57,163 nt of DNA, from assembly GCA_031549565.1 (NCBI GenBank), contig JAVBPO010000151.1:1-57163 (forward strand), in the 5' to 3' direction. Made by a program: the position numbers and the translations under genes. Source of the stretch: JAVBSX01 sp031549565. GTDB taxonomy: Bacteria; Planctomycetota; Planctomycetia; Pirellulales; Thermoguttaceae. The number at the start of each line of letters is the position of its first letter. Position 1 is the stretch's first letter. Positions 15,818 through 23,979 of this stretch are shown in pieces. The notes beneath the pieces were generated by a model. That model worked only from the letters and a program-made list of their open reading frames with translations. It had not been told where the DNA came from and made no database searches.

Positions 15818-18800
15818 TCCGACGACGGTTTTTTCAACCGGGATCGTTCCCCACTTCACGTCGACGGTCGCTTTGCCGTTTTTGTAATCGACGGTTCCGA
15901 AACCGGTCTCCGTGCTTAAAAACGAACGGAAATCGCCGACTTTGGAATCGACGTAAAGCGTTTTCGTCAAAGCGTCGTACCGCACGCCGGTCATCCCTTG
16001 GAGCAGACCGTAACTGGCCATAGCTCGGGCGTACCAGTGTCCGCATTCGTACTCGTTCATCGGGTTGCGCCGGGATCCGTCGTGCCGCGTTCGCAGTGTT
16101 CGGACGATTTCCAAACCTTCGTCGACGCAGCCGAGGAACATCAGGTGCGAAGCGACCTGGTACTCGATTCCGGTCCACACTTCGTCGCTGTACACGAACG
16201 GCAACAGCGGCTTACCGCCGTGGGGCCAAGTACAAAGGAGCAGACCGCCGTCGTCTCCCATCGCGTAAGACGGTCGCTGCGGATTGGAGTGTTCCGACAA
16301 ATCCTTACGGAAATTGTACTTGTGGATCGCGAGCAGGTGCGATTTGACCAGTTTCGGGTCGATAATGTCCACGTCGATTCCGGCGGTCTTCGCCATCCAG
16401 AGCCCGAGAATACCGTCCGACAAACAACCGGTTCCGTACTGGTATTTCGCGCCCTGTTGGTTGACCGTTTCGGCGATTTTGCGGTATCCGGCGCTTTGAT
16501 CGTTCGGATGGATCGGGTGGAAATTACGTTTCAAGCCGTCTTTCATCACGATCTGGATGAAATATTCGCCGTTGTAAAGATCGGCGACCATCCGCTTCTT
16601 TCCCTTTTCGAGAAGCTCCTTGTACTTGTCGACGTTTTCGCCCAGCGCGGTTCCCATTTCGACCGCGGCTTGCAGCGCTCCGAGGTAGAAGCTGCCGCAA
16701 TGTCCGTCGGGTCCGAAATAGTTGATGTCGTACGTGTTGTGATGATCCTCTTCCAAAAGGCCCGTATGCCGTGGATCCCAGGTTTCGATCATGAAATTCA
16801 GGCTCAACGTGATTCGCGGCCAGTATTTTTTGAGCCAATTCCCGTCCCCTGAAATCTTCCATTCGCGGTACGCTTTGATGATACCGCCGAGTTGTCCGTC
16901 GGAAGCGTCGAACGCGACGCCGCCCGGGAAGACCGGCAAATTCGCGCGAAACGCCTGCCGCCCGGATTCGTCGGTTCCGGCGAAGTATTCCGTGTTTCGA
17001 AGCGAACGTTCCAGAGACGGGAACAAATGACAAATCGCCTGCGCATAGTTCCACACGTGTGTACACGATCCCGCGCAGCAGCCGCTCCCGTCGTTGCAAC
17101 CTTCCCAGCACCAACGCTTTCCGTTGTGTTGCCGCAATACGGTCGGCGATTTCAAAATCGACAGGTTCGCCGCGACCGCTTCCAAAACTTCCGGCGGAAG
17201 CGTCGAATCGTAAAACGTATCGGTAAACACCCGGGTCCGGTTTTTCAGTTCGTCGTATTTTTGCGTCCAGAAATCGGCGGCTTCGTAAATCGATCGATGC
17301 TGACAGGCGTACCACGGAACGTACGTTTTCGGCGGTTTGCCGTCGGGACAACAGGGACTTCCCGGTTCGCAGCACGGCTCTTCCGCTTCATCCCCTTCGA
17401 TCACAAGTGCGCTCAGGTCGACATCGTCCTTTTGTTTTTCGTTGAATTCCGCGGCCCAACTTCCGAAATCGGAACCTTCGAAGTCGGCAATGAGGACGAA
17501 CCGACCGGGATCGGAGGTGATTTCGTTTTCCTTGCCGGTTCTCAGCGCGGAAATCGGCTCATCGCTCATGATGAAGTGGTCCGCGTTGATATGCCCCCAA
17601 CCGTCGGTTTGTTCGTCGACGAGTTTGATGATCGCTTCTTTTCCGTTGAATTCGGCGATGTCCCACGTCGTCCAGTTCAGATATTCTTCATCTTTTCCCG
17701 CCGCGGTACGGACGACTTTTCCGTCGACAAGCAGTTGGGCGGGACAGCTCGAACCGCCGCCGATAAGGAAATGGAGGTACTTCTTATTGAGCGTGATCTT
17801 CGGCGAGGTGAGCGTTCCTGTTCCGGCGTCGCCGTTCGGATGGAACGTGTTGACCAGTTTCTTGCCGAGAAAGCCGCCGACCGGCTGCTGCCCTTTGGCG
17901 GTTCCGGCGACCGGTCCGACTTCAAAAGCCGGGCCGCTTCCCACCGCCGGGGATCCGACGGCGATGCCCGAAGTCGGAACGTACCAGACCGTGCAGAGTC
18001 GAACGACCTGGGATTGGCCCGGCGCCAAATCCAGCGGCACGTTGATCGTCGCGCCCGGGGCGTTCGATTCGACCGGCGGGTTGTCGATGATCCGGCCTTT
18101 TTGGACGTTGTCCCACGCGATCGTGAGCGGATCCCACCAACCGCCGCGGAACCAGCAGTGATCGACTTTCACGTTCGGAATGCGACCGTTTTCGCCGCGA
18201 ACGTAGAACGCGAAACCGCCCGCTTTCGTTCGATTTTCCCCAACTTGGTCGAACAGGACGAAACCGTCCTCGATCGGACCGATCGAGCCGTTTCCACGCA
18301 TGAAGTTGGACGTGTTGAACGTGAAGACCGCTTTTTGCGGCTTGCCGGACGTATTCGTCAACCGATACTCGATCGCGCCGATCGGATGACTCGACGAATC
18401 GGGATCGCCGGGAGTGAATGGGCTCCAGCCGAGCAGCTCCGCTTCAAGTGGGAACGACTTGTCTTTCAAGGCGATTGTCGCGAACGGGAACCGAAACTGG
18501 AACGAGCAATCCTTGAATCGGGGCAGTCCGTAGGTTGTACCGGGAGCACCGTTTCCGGAATTCGGGCGACCGAAGTATTTCCATTCGGGAATCGGACCTT
18601 CCAGAACCCGGGCGGCGCTTTTATCCTCGGATTCGCCGAGAACGCAGATCGCCGCGAAGCAAGGCGGCTCTTTGAAGAAGTCCATCTCGTTCCGCACGGA
18701 GACGTGGGAAATCGCGCCGGTTCCTTCCAGGCAATACATTCCGGCTCCGATTCCGCCGATCGGGAAGGCGACCCGGTCGAGGTTTTTATCCGTGTAAACG

Positions 18801-18904
18801 CCGTTAAAAGGATGTTCCGCCCGAACGTTGAGCACGAAAATCAGGGTCACGATCAACACGGAAAAGACGGGAAGAAACAGTCGGAAAAAACGGTTGCGTC
18901 TCAT
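15809..18904 (-). CDS. Secreted GH116-like (GBA2/DUF608-type) glycoside hydrolase
   Basis: The 1031-residue exported protein has a signal peptide or anchor at residues 5-28. Its N-terminus matches the GBA2 N-terminal domain (FPIGGIGAGMYCLEGTGAIS) and its C-terminal half the (alpha/alpha)6 catalytic region (HVWNYAQAICHLFPSLERS, YREWKISGDGNWLKKYWPRI, HNTYDINYFGPDGHCGS, CLSDGILGLWMAK). Asp near residue 824 in SDGILG aligns with the GBA2 acid/base region. The usual nucleophile segment (Glu before the YNTYD motif) is not obvious in the normal place. Glu near 715 in GLLEEDHHNTYD is a candidate. The family removes beta-linked glucose or xylose. A middle insertion of about 200 residues contains a Cys-rich stretch, EEPCCEPGSPCCPDG. 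The stop codon is embedded in a 7-bp repeat array. Confidence 0.75.
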   Translation of the reverse strand: MRRNRFFRLFLPVFSVLIVTLIFVLNVRAEHPFNGVYTDKNLDRVAFPIGGIGAGMYCLEGTGAISHVSVRNEMDFFKEPPCFAAICVLGESEDKSAARVLEGPIPEWKYFGRPNSGNGAPGTTYGLPRFKDCSFQFRFPFATIALKDKSFPLEAELLGWSPFTPGDPDSSSHPIGAIEYRLTNTSGKPQKAVFTFNTSNFMRGNGSIGPIEDGFVLFDQVGENRTKAGGFAFYVRGENGRIPNVKVDHCWFRGGWWDPLTIAWDNVQKGRIIDNPPVESNAPGATINVPLDLAPGQSQVVRLCTVWYVPTSGIAVGSPAVGSGPAFEVGPVAGTAKGQQPVGGFLGKKLVNTFHPNGDAGTGTLTSPKITLNKKYLHFLIGGGSSCPAQLLVDGKVVRTAAGKDEEYLNWTTWDIAEFNGKEAIIKLVDEQTDGWGHINADHFIMSDEPISALRTGKENEITSDPGRFVLIADFEGSDFGSWAAEFNEKQKDDVDLSALVIEGDEAEEPCCEPGSPCCPDGKPPKTYVPWYACQHRSIYEAADFWTQKYDELKNRTRVFTDTFYDSTLPPEVLEAVAANLSILKSPTVLRQHNGKRWCWEGCNDGSGCCAGSCTHVWNYAQAICHLFPSLERSLRNTEYFAGTDESGRQAFRANLPVFPGGVAFDASDGQLGGIIKAYREWKISGDGNWLKKYWPRITLSLNFMIETWDPRHTGLLEEDHHNTYDINYFGPDGHCGSFYLGALQAAVEMGTALGENVDKYKELLEKGKKRMVADLYNGEYFIQIVMKDGLKRNFHPIHPNDQSAGYRKIAETVNQQGAKYQYGTGCLSDGILGLWMAKTAGIDVDIIDPKLVKSHLLAIHKYNFRKDLSEHSNPQRPSYAMGDDGGLLLCTWPHGGKPLLPFVYSDEVWTGIEYQVASHLMFLGCVDEGLEIVRTLRTRHDGSRRNPMNEYECGHWYARAMASYGLLQGMTGVRYDALTKTLYVDSKVGDFRSFLSTETGFGTVDYKNGKATVDVKWGTIPVEKTVVGRL

Positions 18905-18997
18905 GTTCTTTGGGGCTGAAGGAATGGTAGGAAGGCGAAGTCAGAGGTTTGGTTTCCGTGGAAAATAAGTAACAATCTTATGAATGTCGTGTATTTA

Positions 18998-19112
18998 TGT
19001 CATTCTGAGGTACTCCGAAGAATCTGGTTTCAATCCTTGCCCGCTTGGCAATGCATGTTGGCAGGATACACCAGATTCTTCGCTTCGTGAGTACACTGCG
19101 CTCAGAATGACA
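18998..19112. repeat. 115-bp MITE-like element, copy R1
   Basis: The terminal inverted repeats are TGTCATTCTGAG and CTCAGAATGACA. Inner arms are CCGAAGAATCTGG and CCAGATTCTTCG. It carries no gene. Related copies are at 28814-28928 (inverted) and 45145-45258, with one arm at 30325. The rest of the 18905-19415 spacer shows nothing else recognisable. Confidence 0.9.
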
Positions 19113-19415
19113 AAATCTGGCTGCCAATTTCCGTCGACGTCTCACACCGGATTGTAGCAAAACCGTTTATCCGTTACAAGCACGCCGAAATTACGGGGGT
19201 TCGGGGGAATCGTCTTTTTGCCCCCCTTGTTTGTCTTTGAAAAATCACCTAGAATTTTTGGGATTATTATTGTCCGAGAAGAATAAGAAGACAAAAATAT
19301 TTTCGCGATTCCGTTGCGTCGCTTATGTCGGATCTGCCCGCGGAAATAATTTTCGCGGTTTTCCCGAGAACTTTACCCGTTCGTTCCCCGTCCCTCCGCC
19401 CTCTCCACCCGTTCT

Positions 19416-19922
19416 ATGTCCCTATCAGACCCGTCCAGACTTCTTTTGGGAGTCGGCGATTATGGTGCGACGGTCGCCAATGGCGGCACGATTAAGACCA
19501 TGGCCCTCGGGTCGTGTATCGCGCTAATGATTTTGGATCGGGGAACGCGTTGCGTCGGAATGGACCATATCGCATTACCGGAATCGAGCGTTTCTCCGGA
19601 TCGCGCCAAACAGCTCCCGGGGTATTTCGCGGATACGGGCATTCCCGCCCTGATGGAGCGTATGAAAAGAGTGGGAGGGAGTCTGTCCAAACCGTCCAAC
19701 CTGATCGTGAAGATCGCCGGGGGCGCGAATGTCGCCGACCCGAATAACACGTTCAACATCGGCAAGCGGAATGTCCTTGCCGCGAAGAAAATCCTTTGGC
19801 AATTCGGACTCGGGCCCATGGCCGAAGACGTCGGCGGCTCCCACAGCCGAACCGTGACGCTCTACAAAGACACCGGCCGGATCGTTTTGTCGTGTCCCGG
19901 CCGTCCCGATTGGGAGCTTTGA
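19416..19922 (+). CDS. cheD: Chemoreceptor glutamine deamidase CheD
   Basis: CheD deamidates glutamines on chemoreceptors and in many bacteria interacts with CheC-type phosphatases. The 168-residue protein is of normal length. Catalytic Cys34 lies in TMALGSCIALMILD and His51 in GMDHIALPES. IKIAGGAN (near 108) and the C-terminal VGGSHSRTVTLYKDTGR are family hallmarks. The gene starts a same-strand set with a CheY-like regulator and a CheX-domain protein, which supports a role in chemotaxis or a surface-sensing pathway. No receptor, CheA or flagellar gene is in the window. No clear ribosome site precedes the ATG. Confidence 0.93.
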   Translation: MSLSDPSRLLLGVGDYGATVANGGTIKTMALGSCIALMILDRGTRCVGMDHIALPESSVSPDRAKQLPGYFADTGIPALMERMKRVGGSLSKPSNLIVKIAGGANVADPNNTFNIGKRNVLAAKKILWQFGLGPMAEDVGGSHSRTVTLYKDTGRIVLSCPGRPDWEL

Positions 19923-20041
19923 CACGATTCGTCCTTTTACGTGGTATATTAGAGTGGAAGCCGAAGACGCGGAGTACCGGCTAAAAAGGCTTATTCGATT
20001 GATTTGTTTTACTGTTTATTTCCCATTTCCGTTTCCGTGCG

Positions 20042-20434
20042 ATGAAGAACATTGTGATAGCAGACGATTCCGCTTTGGCGCGAATGTTTATTCGCCGTTG
20101 CCTGGAAATCGCGGGGCTCGGCGATGCGAATTTTTACGAAGCGTCCGACGGCAATGAAGCGATTCAAAAAATGAAGGAAGTCGCCGCCGACTTGTTGGTA
20201 ACCGATTTGACGATGCCGAACATGAACGGGATCGAGTTGATGCGGCGTATTTCCGTCAGTCCGCGGCTGAGCGGAACGCCGGTCTTGGTCGTAACCAGTG
20301 CGGGCAATGAAGAACAGCGTAAAGAGCTTATGGAACTGGGCGTGACACGCATCCTTTCCAAACCGATCAGCCCGCCGATGCTCGTCGAAGCGATCAGCGC
20401 AATCGCCCAAAAAGCCGCGGAACCGCTCTCGTAA
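20042..20434 (+). CDS. CheY-like single-domain response regulator
   Basis: The 130-residue receiver domain has the acidic pocket Asp8-Asp9, phosphoacceptor Asp55 (LLVTDLTMPNMNGIE), Thr85 (LVVTSAG) and Lys107 (ILSKPIS). No output domain is present, so it acts by protein contact, as CheY does at the motor or as a phosphate sink. It sits between cheD and a CheX-domain gene 119 and 29 bp away. CheX is a CheY-phosphate phosphatase in known systems, so the neighbour is the likely partner. A TTGACA box at 19919-19924 overlaps the end of cheD and a TATATT lies at 19945-19950, but the 20-bp spacing is long. Confidence 0.92.
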   Translation: MKNIVIADDSALARMFIRRCLEIAGLGDANFYEASDGNEAIQKMKEVAADLLVTDLTMPNMNGIELMRRISVSPRLSGTPVLVVTSAGNEEQRKELMELGVTRILSKPISPPMLVEAISAIAQKAAEPLS

Positions 20435-20463
20435 TCGCGAAAAACACCATTTTCTCAGTAACC

Positions 20464-21279
20464 ATGGATCATAAGAGTTTCGGCCAATTGTTGTTTAACG
20501 CGGTTCGGGAAACCTTGGAAACGATGGCGTTTGCCGAGGTCGTGCCCTGTTCGTTCCAGATCGGGAACGAGGAATTTTCCGGCGTGGAGTCGGATTTCGA
20601 TTTGGCGGACGGGAGTACTCCCGGGGTAGATTCGGATGTTCAGCCGCCGATCCAGACCGATTTTACAAAGGCCGAACAAAGCGATTGGGGTTCCGCACCC
20701 GCTGCCGGCGAAGATTCCTGGGGTGCCGCTCCCGCTTCCAACGACGAGGCTTGGGGAAGTACGACCGTCACTTCAGACGATTCCGGTGGAACCGACGCTT
20801 GGGGAAGCATTCCGGCTCCGGTGATTGAATCGGGCGGAGATCCGTGGGGCGGTGGCACGAATGTCGCTTCGAGTTTCCGGATGAAGGCAGGCGAAATCAA
20901 CTTCAATTCACTGGTCGATAATCAAGAAGATTGGGTCTGGTCCTGCATGCGGGTCAATTCGCCGGACATTCATTCCGTCTGGTTCGTCGTCTCGAAATCG
21001 CTCGCAATGGAACTGGCCAACAACATGTACGCCGGCGAAGGTCTGACGCTCGACAGCCCGATCATTCGCGATCTGGTCGCCGAATTGACGAACGTGCTCG
21101 GCGGACGGCTGATGCTCCTTTTGGAAAAGATGGGGGGCCAATTCACGCTCGCCGTTCCGGACATCGGAGTCGGTTTGCCGACCATGCCCGATGCCGCAAC
21201 GCTGGAAACCGTCTTGTGCAAAGTCCTCGTCGACGGCGAGTATCCGGTCATGTCGTCGATCTGCTTCAATAAGAAGTAG
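20464..21279 (+). CDS. CheX-like chemotaxis phosphatase with Trp-rich central linker
   Basis: The 271-residue protein has CheX-like halves separated by a low-complexity linker. The N-terminus (MDHKSFGQLLFNAVRETLETM) resembles the first helix of CheX. The C-terminal part (about 140-270) carries the catalytic ExxN pair as Glu207 and Asn210 in AELTNVLGGRLM, and continues with strands typical of the fold. Only one ExxN motif is seen, as in CheX and unlike CheC. The insert at 68-131 has five Trp-Gly repeats (W75, W86, W97, W113, W128) each preceded by acidic or Ala/Ser residues. The likely substrate is phospho-CheY from the gene just upstream. The stop lies 2 nt from the convergent stop of the next gene. 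Confidence 0.78.
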   Translation: MDHKSFGQLLFNAVRETLETMAFAEVVPCSFQIGNEEFSGVESDFDLADGSTPGVDSDVQPPIQTDFTKAEQSDWGSAPAAGEDSWGAAPASNDEAWGSTTVTSDDSGGTDAWGSIPAPVIESGGDPWGGGTNVASSFRMKAGEINFNSLVDNQEDWVWSCMRVNSPDIHSVWFVVSKSLAMELANNMYAGEGLTLDSPIIRDLVAELTNVLGGRLMLLLEKMGGQFTLAVPDIGVGLPTMPDAATLETVLCKVLVDGEYPVMSSICFNKK

Positions 21280-21281
21280 GA

Positions 21282-21917
21282 TCAACTGTACTTGTCTTTG
21301 AAATTCGTCGAATCGTATTTATTCGATTTGAAATGCGTTTCGACGTCTTTGGTCGGCCCCGATTCGGGAGCCGCCGATTGCGAGGCGCTGCGATGCGGCG
21401 TTGCCGCTTTGTTCTCCGGCCTGCCGACGCCGAAAAAATCGATGCTCATCGGGTAGGTCCAGATAATCCCTTCGCTCGCTTTCACGGCACAGACGATCGG
21501 AAACACGATCGCGCAGATCACCAAAGCCGGCATCAACAGGAACCCGATGTACACGGGCCACAGCGCGATGCTGATCGCCATGTAAATCAGGAAGCTGATC
21601 CACCAGTTGAAAATAGCGCGACCGTGTTTGTCAACCCAATCGCTTTTTTCGCGACCGAGAAACCAGAGCAGAATCGTTGCAATAATCCCGAAAGGGCCGA
21701 AGACGGCAACCAAAAACTGCGAGAGGTGCAGGACCATGCAGTACGTGTTCTCGTCCAGCCCGAGTGGCAGTTCTCCTCCTTGGGGTTGAAAAAACTGCTG
21801 GAAGGAACTCCCCTCACTTTGCAGTATTTTGTTCTTTTCCCGTTGGAACTCTTCCTCGCTGAGAACGCCCCGTTCGCGGAGTTCCGCGATTTTGGCGAGA
21901 TCGTCGTACTTTTTCAT
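21282..21917 (-). CDS. SHOCT and DUF4870 domain membrane protein
   Basis: The 211-residue protein begins with a SHOCT motif (KKYDDLAKIAELRERGVLSEEEFQREKNKIL), a short helical module often found at protein ends. DUF4870 follows, with three to four hydrophobic helices: QFLVAVFGPFGIIATILLWF, FNWWISFLIYMAISIALW and GFLLMPALVICAIVFPIVCAV. The last 45 residues are polar. The DUF4870/Tic20-like fold is common but has no settled function. The ATG at 21917 is preceded by GGGGAG at a good distance. An in-frame codon 24 nt upstream would add residues encoded by a hairpin repeat and is less likely. Confidence 0.82.
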   Translation of the reverse strand: MKKYDDLAKIAELRERGVLSEEEFQREKNKILQSEGSSFQQFFQPQGGELPLGLDENTYCMVLHLSQFLVAVFGPFGIIATILLWFLGREKSDWVDKHGRAIFNWWISFLIYMAISIALWPVYIGFLLMPALVICAIVFPIVCAVKASEGIIWTYPMSIDFFGVGRPENKAATPHRSASQSAAPESGPTKDVETHFKSNKYDSTNFKDKYS

Positions 21918-21929
21918 CGGATTCTCCCC

Positions 21930-21984
21930 AAAGAGCCGCATGCGAAGTGAAACGGAGCTTGCTGCGTTTCACATGCGGCTCTTT
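21930..21984. repeat. Hairpin element C1 (AAAGAGCCGCATG termini)
   Basis: AAAGAGCCGCATG (21930-21942) and CATGCGGCTCTTT (21972-21984) are a perfect 13-bp inverted repeat. An inner pair GTGAAACG/CGTTTCAC extends the stem. The same termini flank 54416-54498. It fills the spacer between the HEAT gene stop and the DUF4870 gene start and could act as a terminator or attenuator. Confidence 0.9.
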
Positions 21985-21999
21985 ATTGTTGCTGTTGCG

Positions 22000-23742
22000 C
22001 TACTGGTTTTTATACCGATTCGCGGCGTCCACGAGCGGTTTGTCGCCGCCGCGTTCCTTGAGGTCTTTTTCATTCGCCAAAGCGATCACTTTGTCAAGCG
22101 CCTCGGCAAAGAAGTCCTTGTTCGGACGCCGCAGGAAATTATGGTGCGCCAATTCGACCACGGACTGCGCCGCATTGGTCTGGAGATTCGAGTCGTCGAG
22201 ATATTCCAAAGCGAATTTGGCGCTGTCGAGCGTTCGAATCGCCGGGAGCCGGTCAAGGATCAACGCTTTTTCCTCACGTCGCGTCGAGGAATCGTTCATG
22301 ATCTCTTTCAGATTTTCCAAACGCTTTTCCGCGGAAATCGCGATTCCGATCTGGTCGTCCGGGAGCGTGATCACACGGATATAACCGCGGAGGGCGCCGA
22401 TACGGCTTCCTTCCGGCTCCCGTTCGCTTTTCGCGATTTCCAGCATTTTGTCCGCCGCTTCCGCGTTGGGCCAAGCGCTGATCGCTCGAACGGCGGCGTT
22501 ATGGATTCTCGCGTCCTTGGAATCGAGACTCTTTTCGACGGCGGCAACGGCGTCCGGTCCGCCGATTCGGCCCAGGAACGAGAGGAGTTCCGGCGTGTTG
22601 GCGTTCGTCATTTTCGCGACGACCGGGTCGGCGTCTTTTTCGCAAATTCTCGCGACGATATTCTCCGCTTCGTCCCGCTGACGGCGATCCGTCAACAGCA
22701 GAGCCGCGTCGAGCAGGTCGCCGACGTTCTCTTTCGTCGCGAAACGACCGATGCTCCGAATCAATTCGATCCGGTTCGGGCAGTCCGCTTTCTTGGCGAA
22801 CGCGAACATCACGGGGAGTGCCGGTTTGTAATATCGTTGACTCAGCACTTCGGTCAGCAGCGCGATTTTGCCGGAATCGGTTTCTTTTTTCAAATCGGCG
22901 AGCAGAGCTTCATCGAAACCGTTTGAGACGACGTTGGCAAGAACTTTCATCGTCAAACCGCGATCCAGCGCGATCCCTTCGTTGAGCAGGAACGGAATCT
23001 GGTCTTTCGTTCCGACCTGGATCAGGGCGAACATCGCGGCTCGTTTAAGCGTTTCGTCGTTGCTTTTCAAAGCGTCGAAGATTTGCGGGTAATATTTTGT
23101 CGCTTTCCGAACGGCCAGCCCGGAGATTGTGCTCGCTTTATCAAGGTTCGACTGCTTGGAATAGCCGTCCATCCACTTATCGAGTTCCGCGTCGCTCACG
23201 TACGGAATCGCGAGCGGGAGCATTTTTTCGTCCGAGAGTTTCGCCGGGACCGGTTCACGGTTTTCCAGCGCCGCCGCGATCCGTTTGGTCGGGTCGTTTT
23301 GGGACGCGTTTTTCAGAGCGTCGGCCGCTTCGGGACCGGGAATCGCGGAGAGCGTTCGGGCGGCTTCGTCGCCGATTTTCGTTTGCGGATCGTCAAGCAG
23401 TTTCGCGATTGCCGGAACCTCTTTCGCGCCGGCAGTCCACGCCAGTTCGTGGAGCAACCAAACTTTCGTGATCACCGGAATATCCTTGTCAAGCTGCTCG
23501 ACCATCAGATCGTTGACGACCGCTTTAAGGTCCGCATTTCCGGGCGCACCGGCGGCCATGCAGTATTTCTGCCAACCTTGCTGCGCCGCTTCGCGCTGTG
23601 CGAGCCGCGAATCGTCGGCGCTCATGTCCGGTAACCATTTCGCGAAGTCGGAACGAATTTGGTCCGCCGCGATTTTATCCTGCGCGGCAACCAAACCGGC
23701 AAGTACGAAAATTAAACAAAGAGAAAGTGTGTATTGTTTCAT
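22000..23742 (-). CDS. Exported HEAT-repeat protein
   Basis: The 580-residue protein has a clear signal peptide (MKQYTLSLCLIFVLAGLVAAQ). The remainder is alpha-helical solenoid with HEAT-like units, for example AKLLDDPQTKIGDEAARTLS, EVLSQRYYKPALPVMF and EKSLDSKDARIHNAAVRAIS. Such repeats mediate protein contacts. Many planctomycete exported proteins use them alone or fused to cytochromes, but no heme motif (CxxCH) is seen here. The substrate or partner is unknown. Its start abuts an array of CCTGACT units. Upstream is a Tat-exported oxidoreductase on the same strand, separated by 234 bp of repeats. Confidence 0.8.
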   Translation of the reverse strand: MKQYTLSLCLIFVLAGLVAAQDKIAADQIRSDFAKWLPDMSADDSRLAQREAAQQGWQKYCMAAGAPGNADLKAVVNDLMVEQLDKDIPVITKVWLLHELAWTAGAKEVPAIAKLLDDPQTKIGDEAARTLSAIPGPEAADALKNASQNDPTKRIAAALENREPVPAKLSDEKMLPLAIPYVSDAELDKWMDGYSKQSNLDKASTISGLAVRKATKYYPQIFDALKSNDETLKRAAMFALIQVGTKDQIPFLLNEGIALDRGLTMKVLANVVSNGFDEALLADLKKETDSGKIALLTEVLSQRYYKPALPVMFAFAKKADCPNRIELIRSIGRFATKENVGDLLDAALLLTDRRQRDEAENIVARICEKDADPVVAKMTNANTPELLSFLGRIGGPDAVAAVEKSLDSKDARIHNAAVRAISAWPNAEAADKMLEIAKSEREPEGSRIGALRGYIRVITLPDDQIGIAISAEKRLENLKEIMNDSSTRREEKALILDRLPAIRTLDSAKFALEYLDDSNLQTNAAQSVVELAHHNFLRRPNKDFFAEALDKVIALANEKDLKERGGDKPLVDAANRYKNQ

Positions 23743-23979
23743 GGAATGAGTAGTCAGGAGTCAGGAGGTCAGAAAACAGAGCGGGAAGCGTAAGCGAGCG
23801 TAAGAAATAAGAAATAAGAAATAAGAAAAATTCATTGCGATTTCGTTGATTTTCAGTATTGTTTCTTATTTTTTATTTCTTATTTCTTATTTAAAAATTT
23901 TCTCCTTACAAACGCGGGGCAAGCCCCGCCGCTAACGGTAATTCGTAATTCGTAATTCATAATTCATAATTCACAATTA
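23743..23979. repeat. Composite repeat spacer: AATTACG, AAATAAG and CCTGACT heptad arrays
   Basis: On the minus strand the TAA stop of the oxidoreductase opens an array TAATTGT, GAATTAT (twice), GAATTAC (three times), at 23938-23979. Then follow a GC-rich hairpin (23908-23937), AAATAAG arrays in inverted orientation (23862-23893 and 23801-23829), a 24-bp motif beginning CAGAGCGGGAAGCG (23778-23801), and CCTGACT-type units that end 2 nt before the HEAT gene ATG. The whole 234-bp spacer is repeat-derived. Confidence 0.9.

Noticed and set aside
16892..18919. 675-codon open frame opposite the GH116-like gene
   Set aside because: Shadow of codon bias, with Arg and Phe rich composition and no domain.
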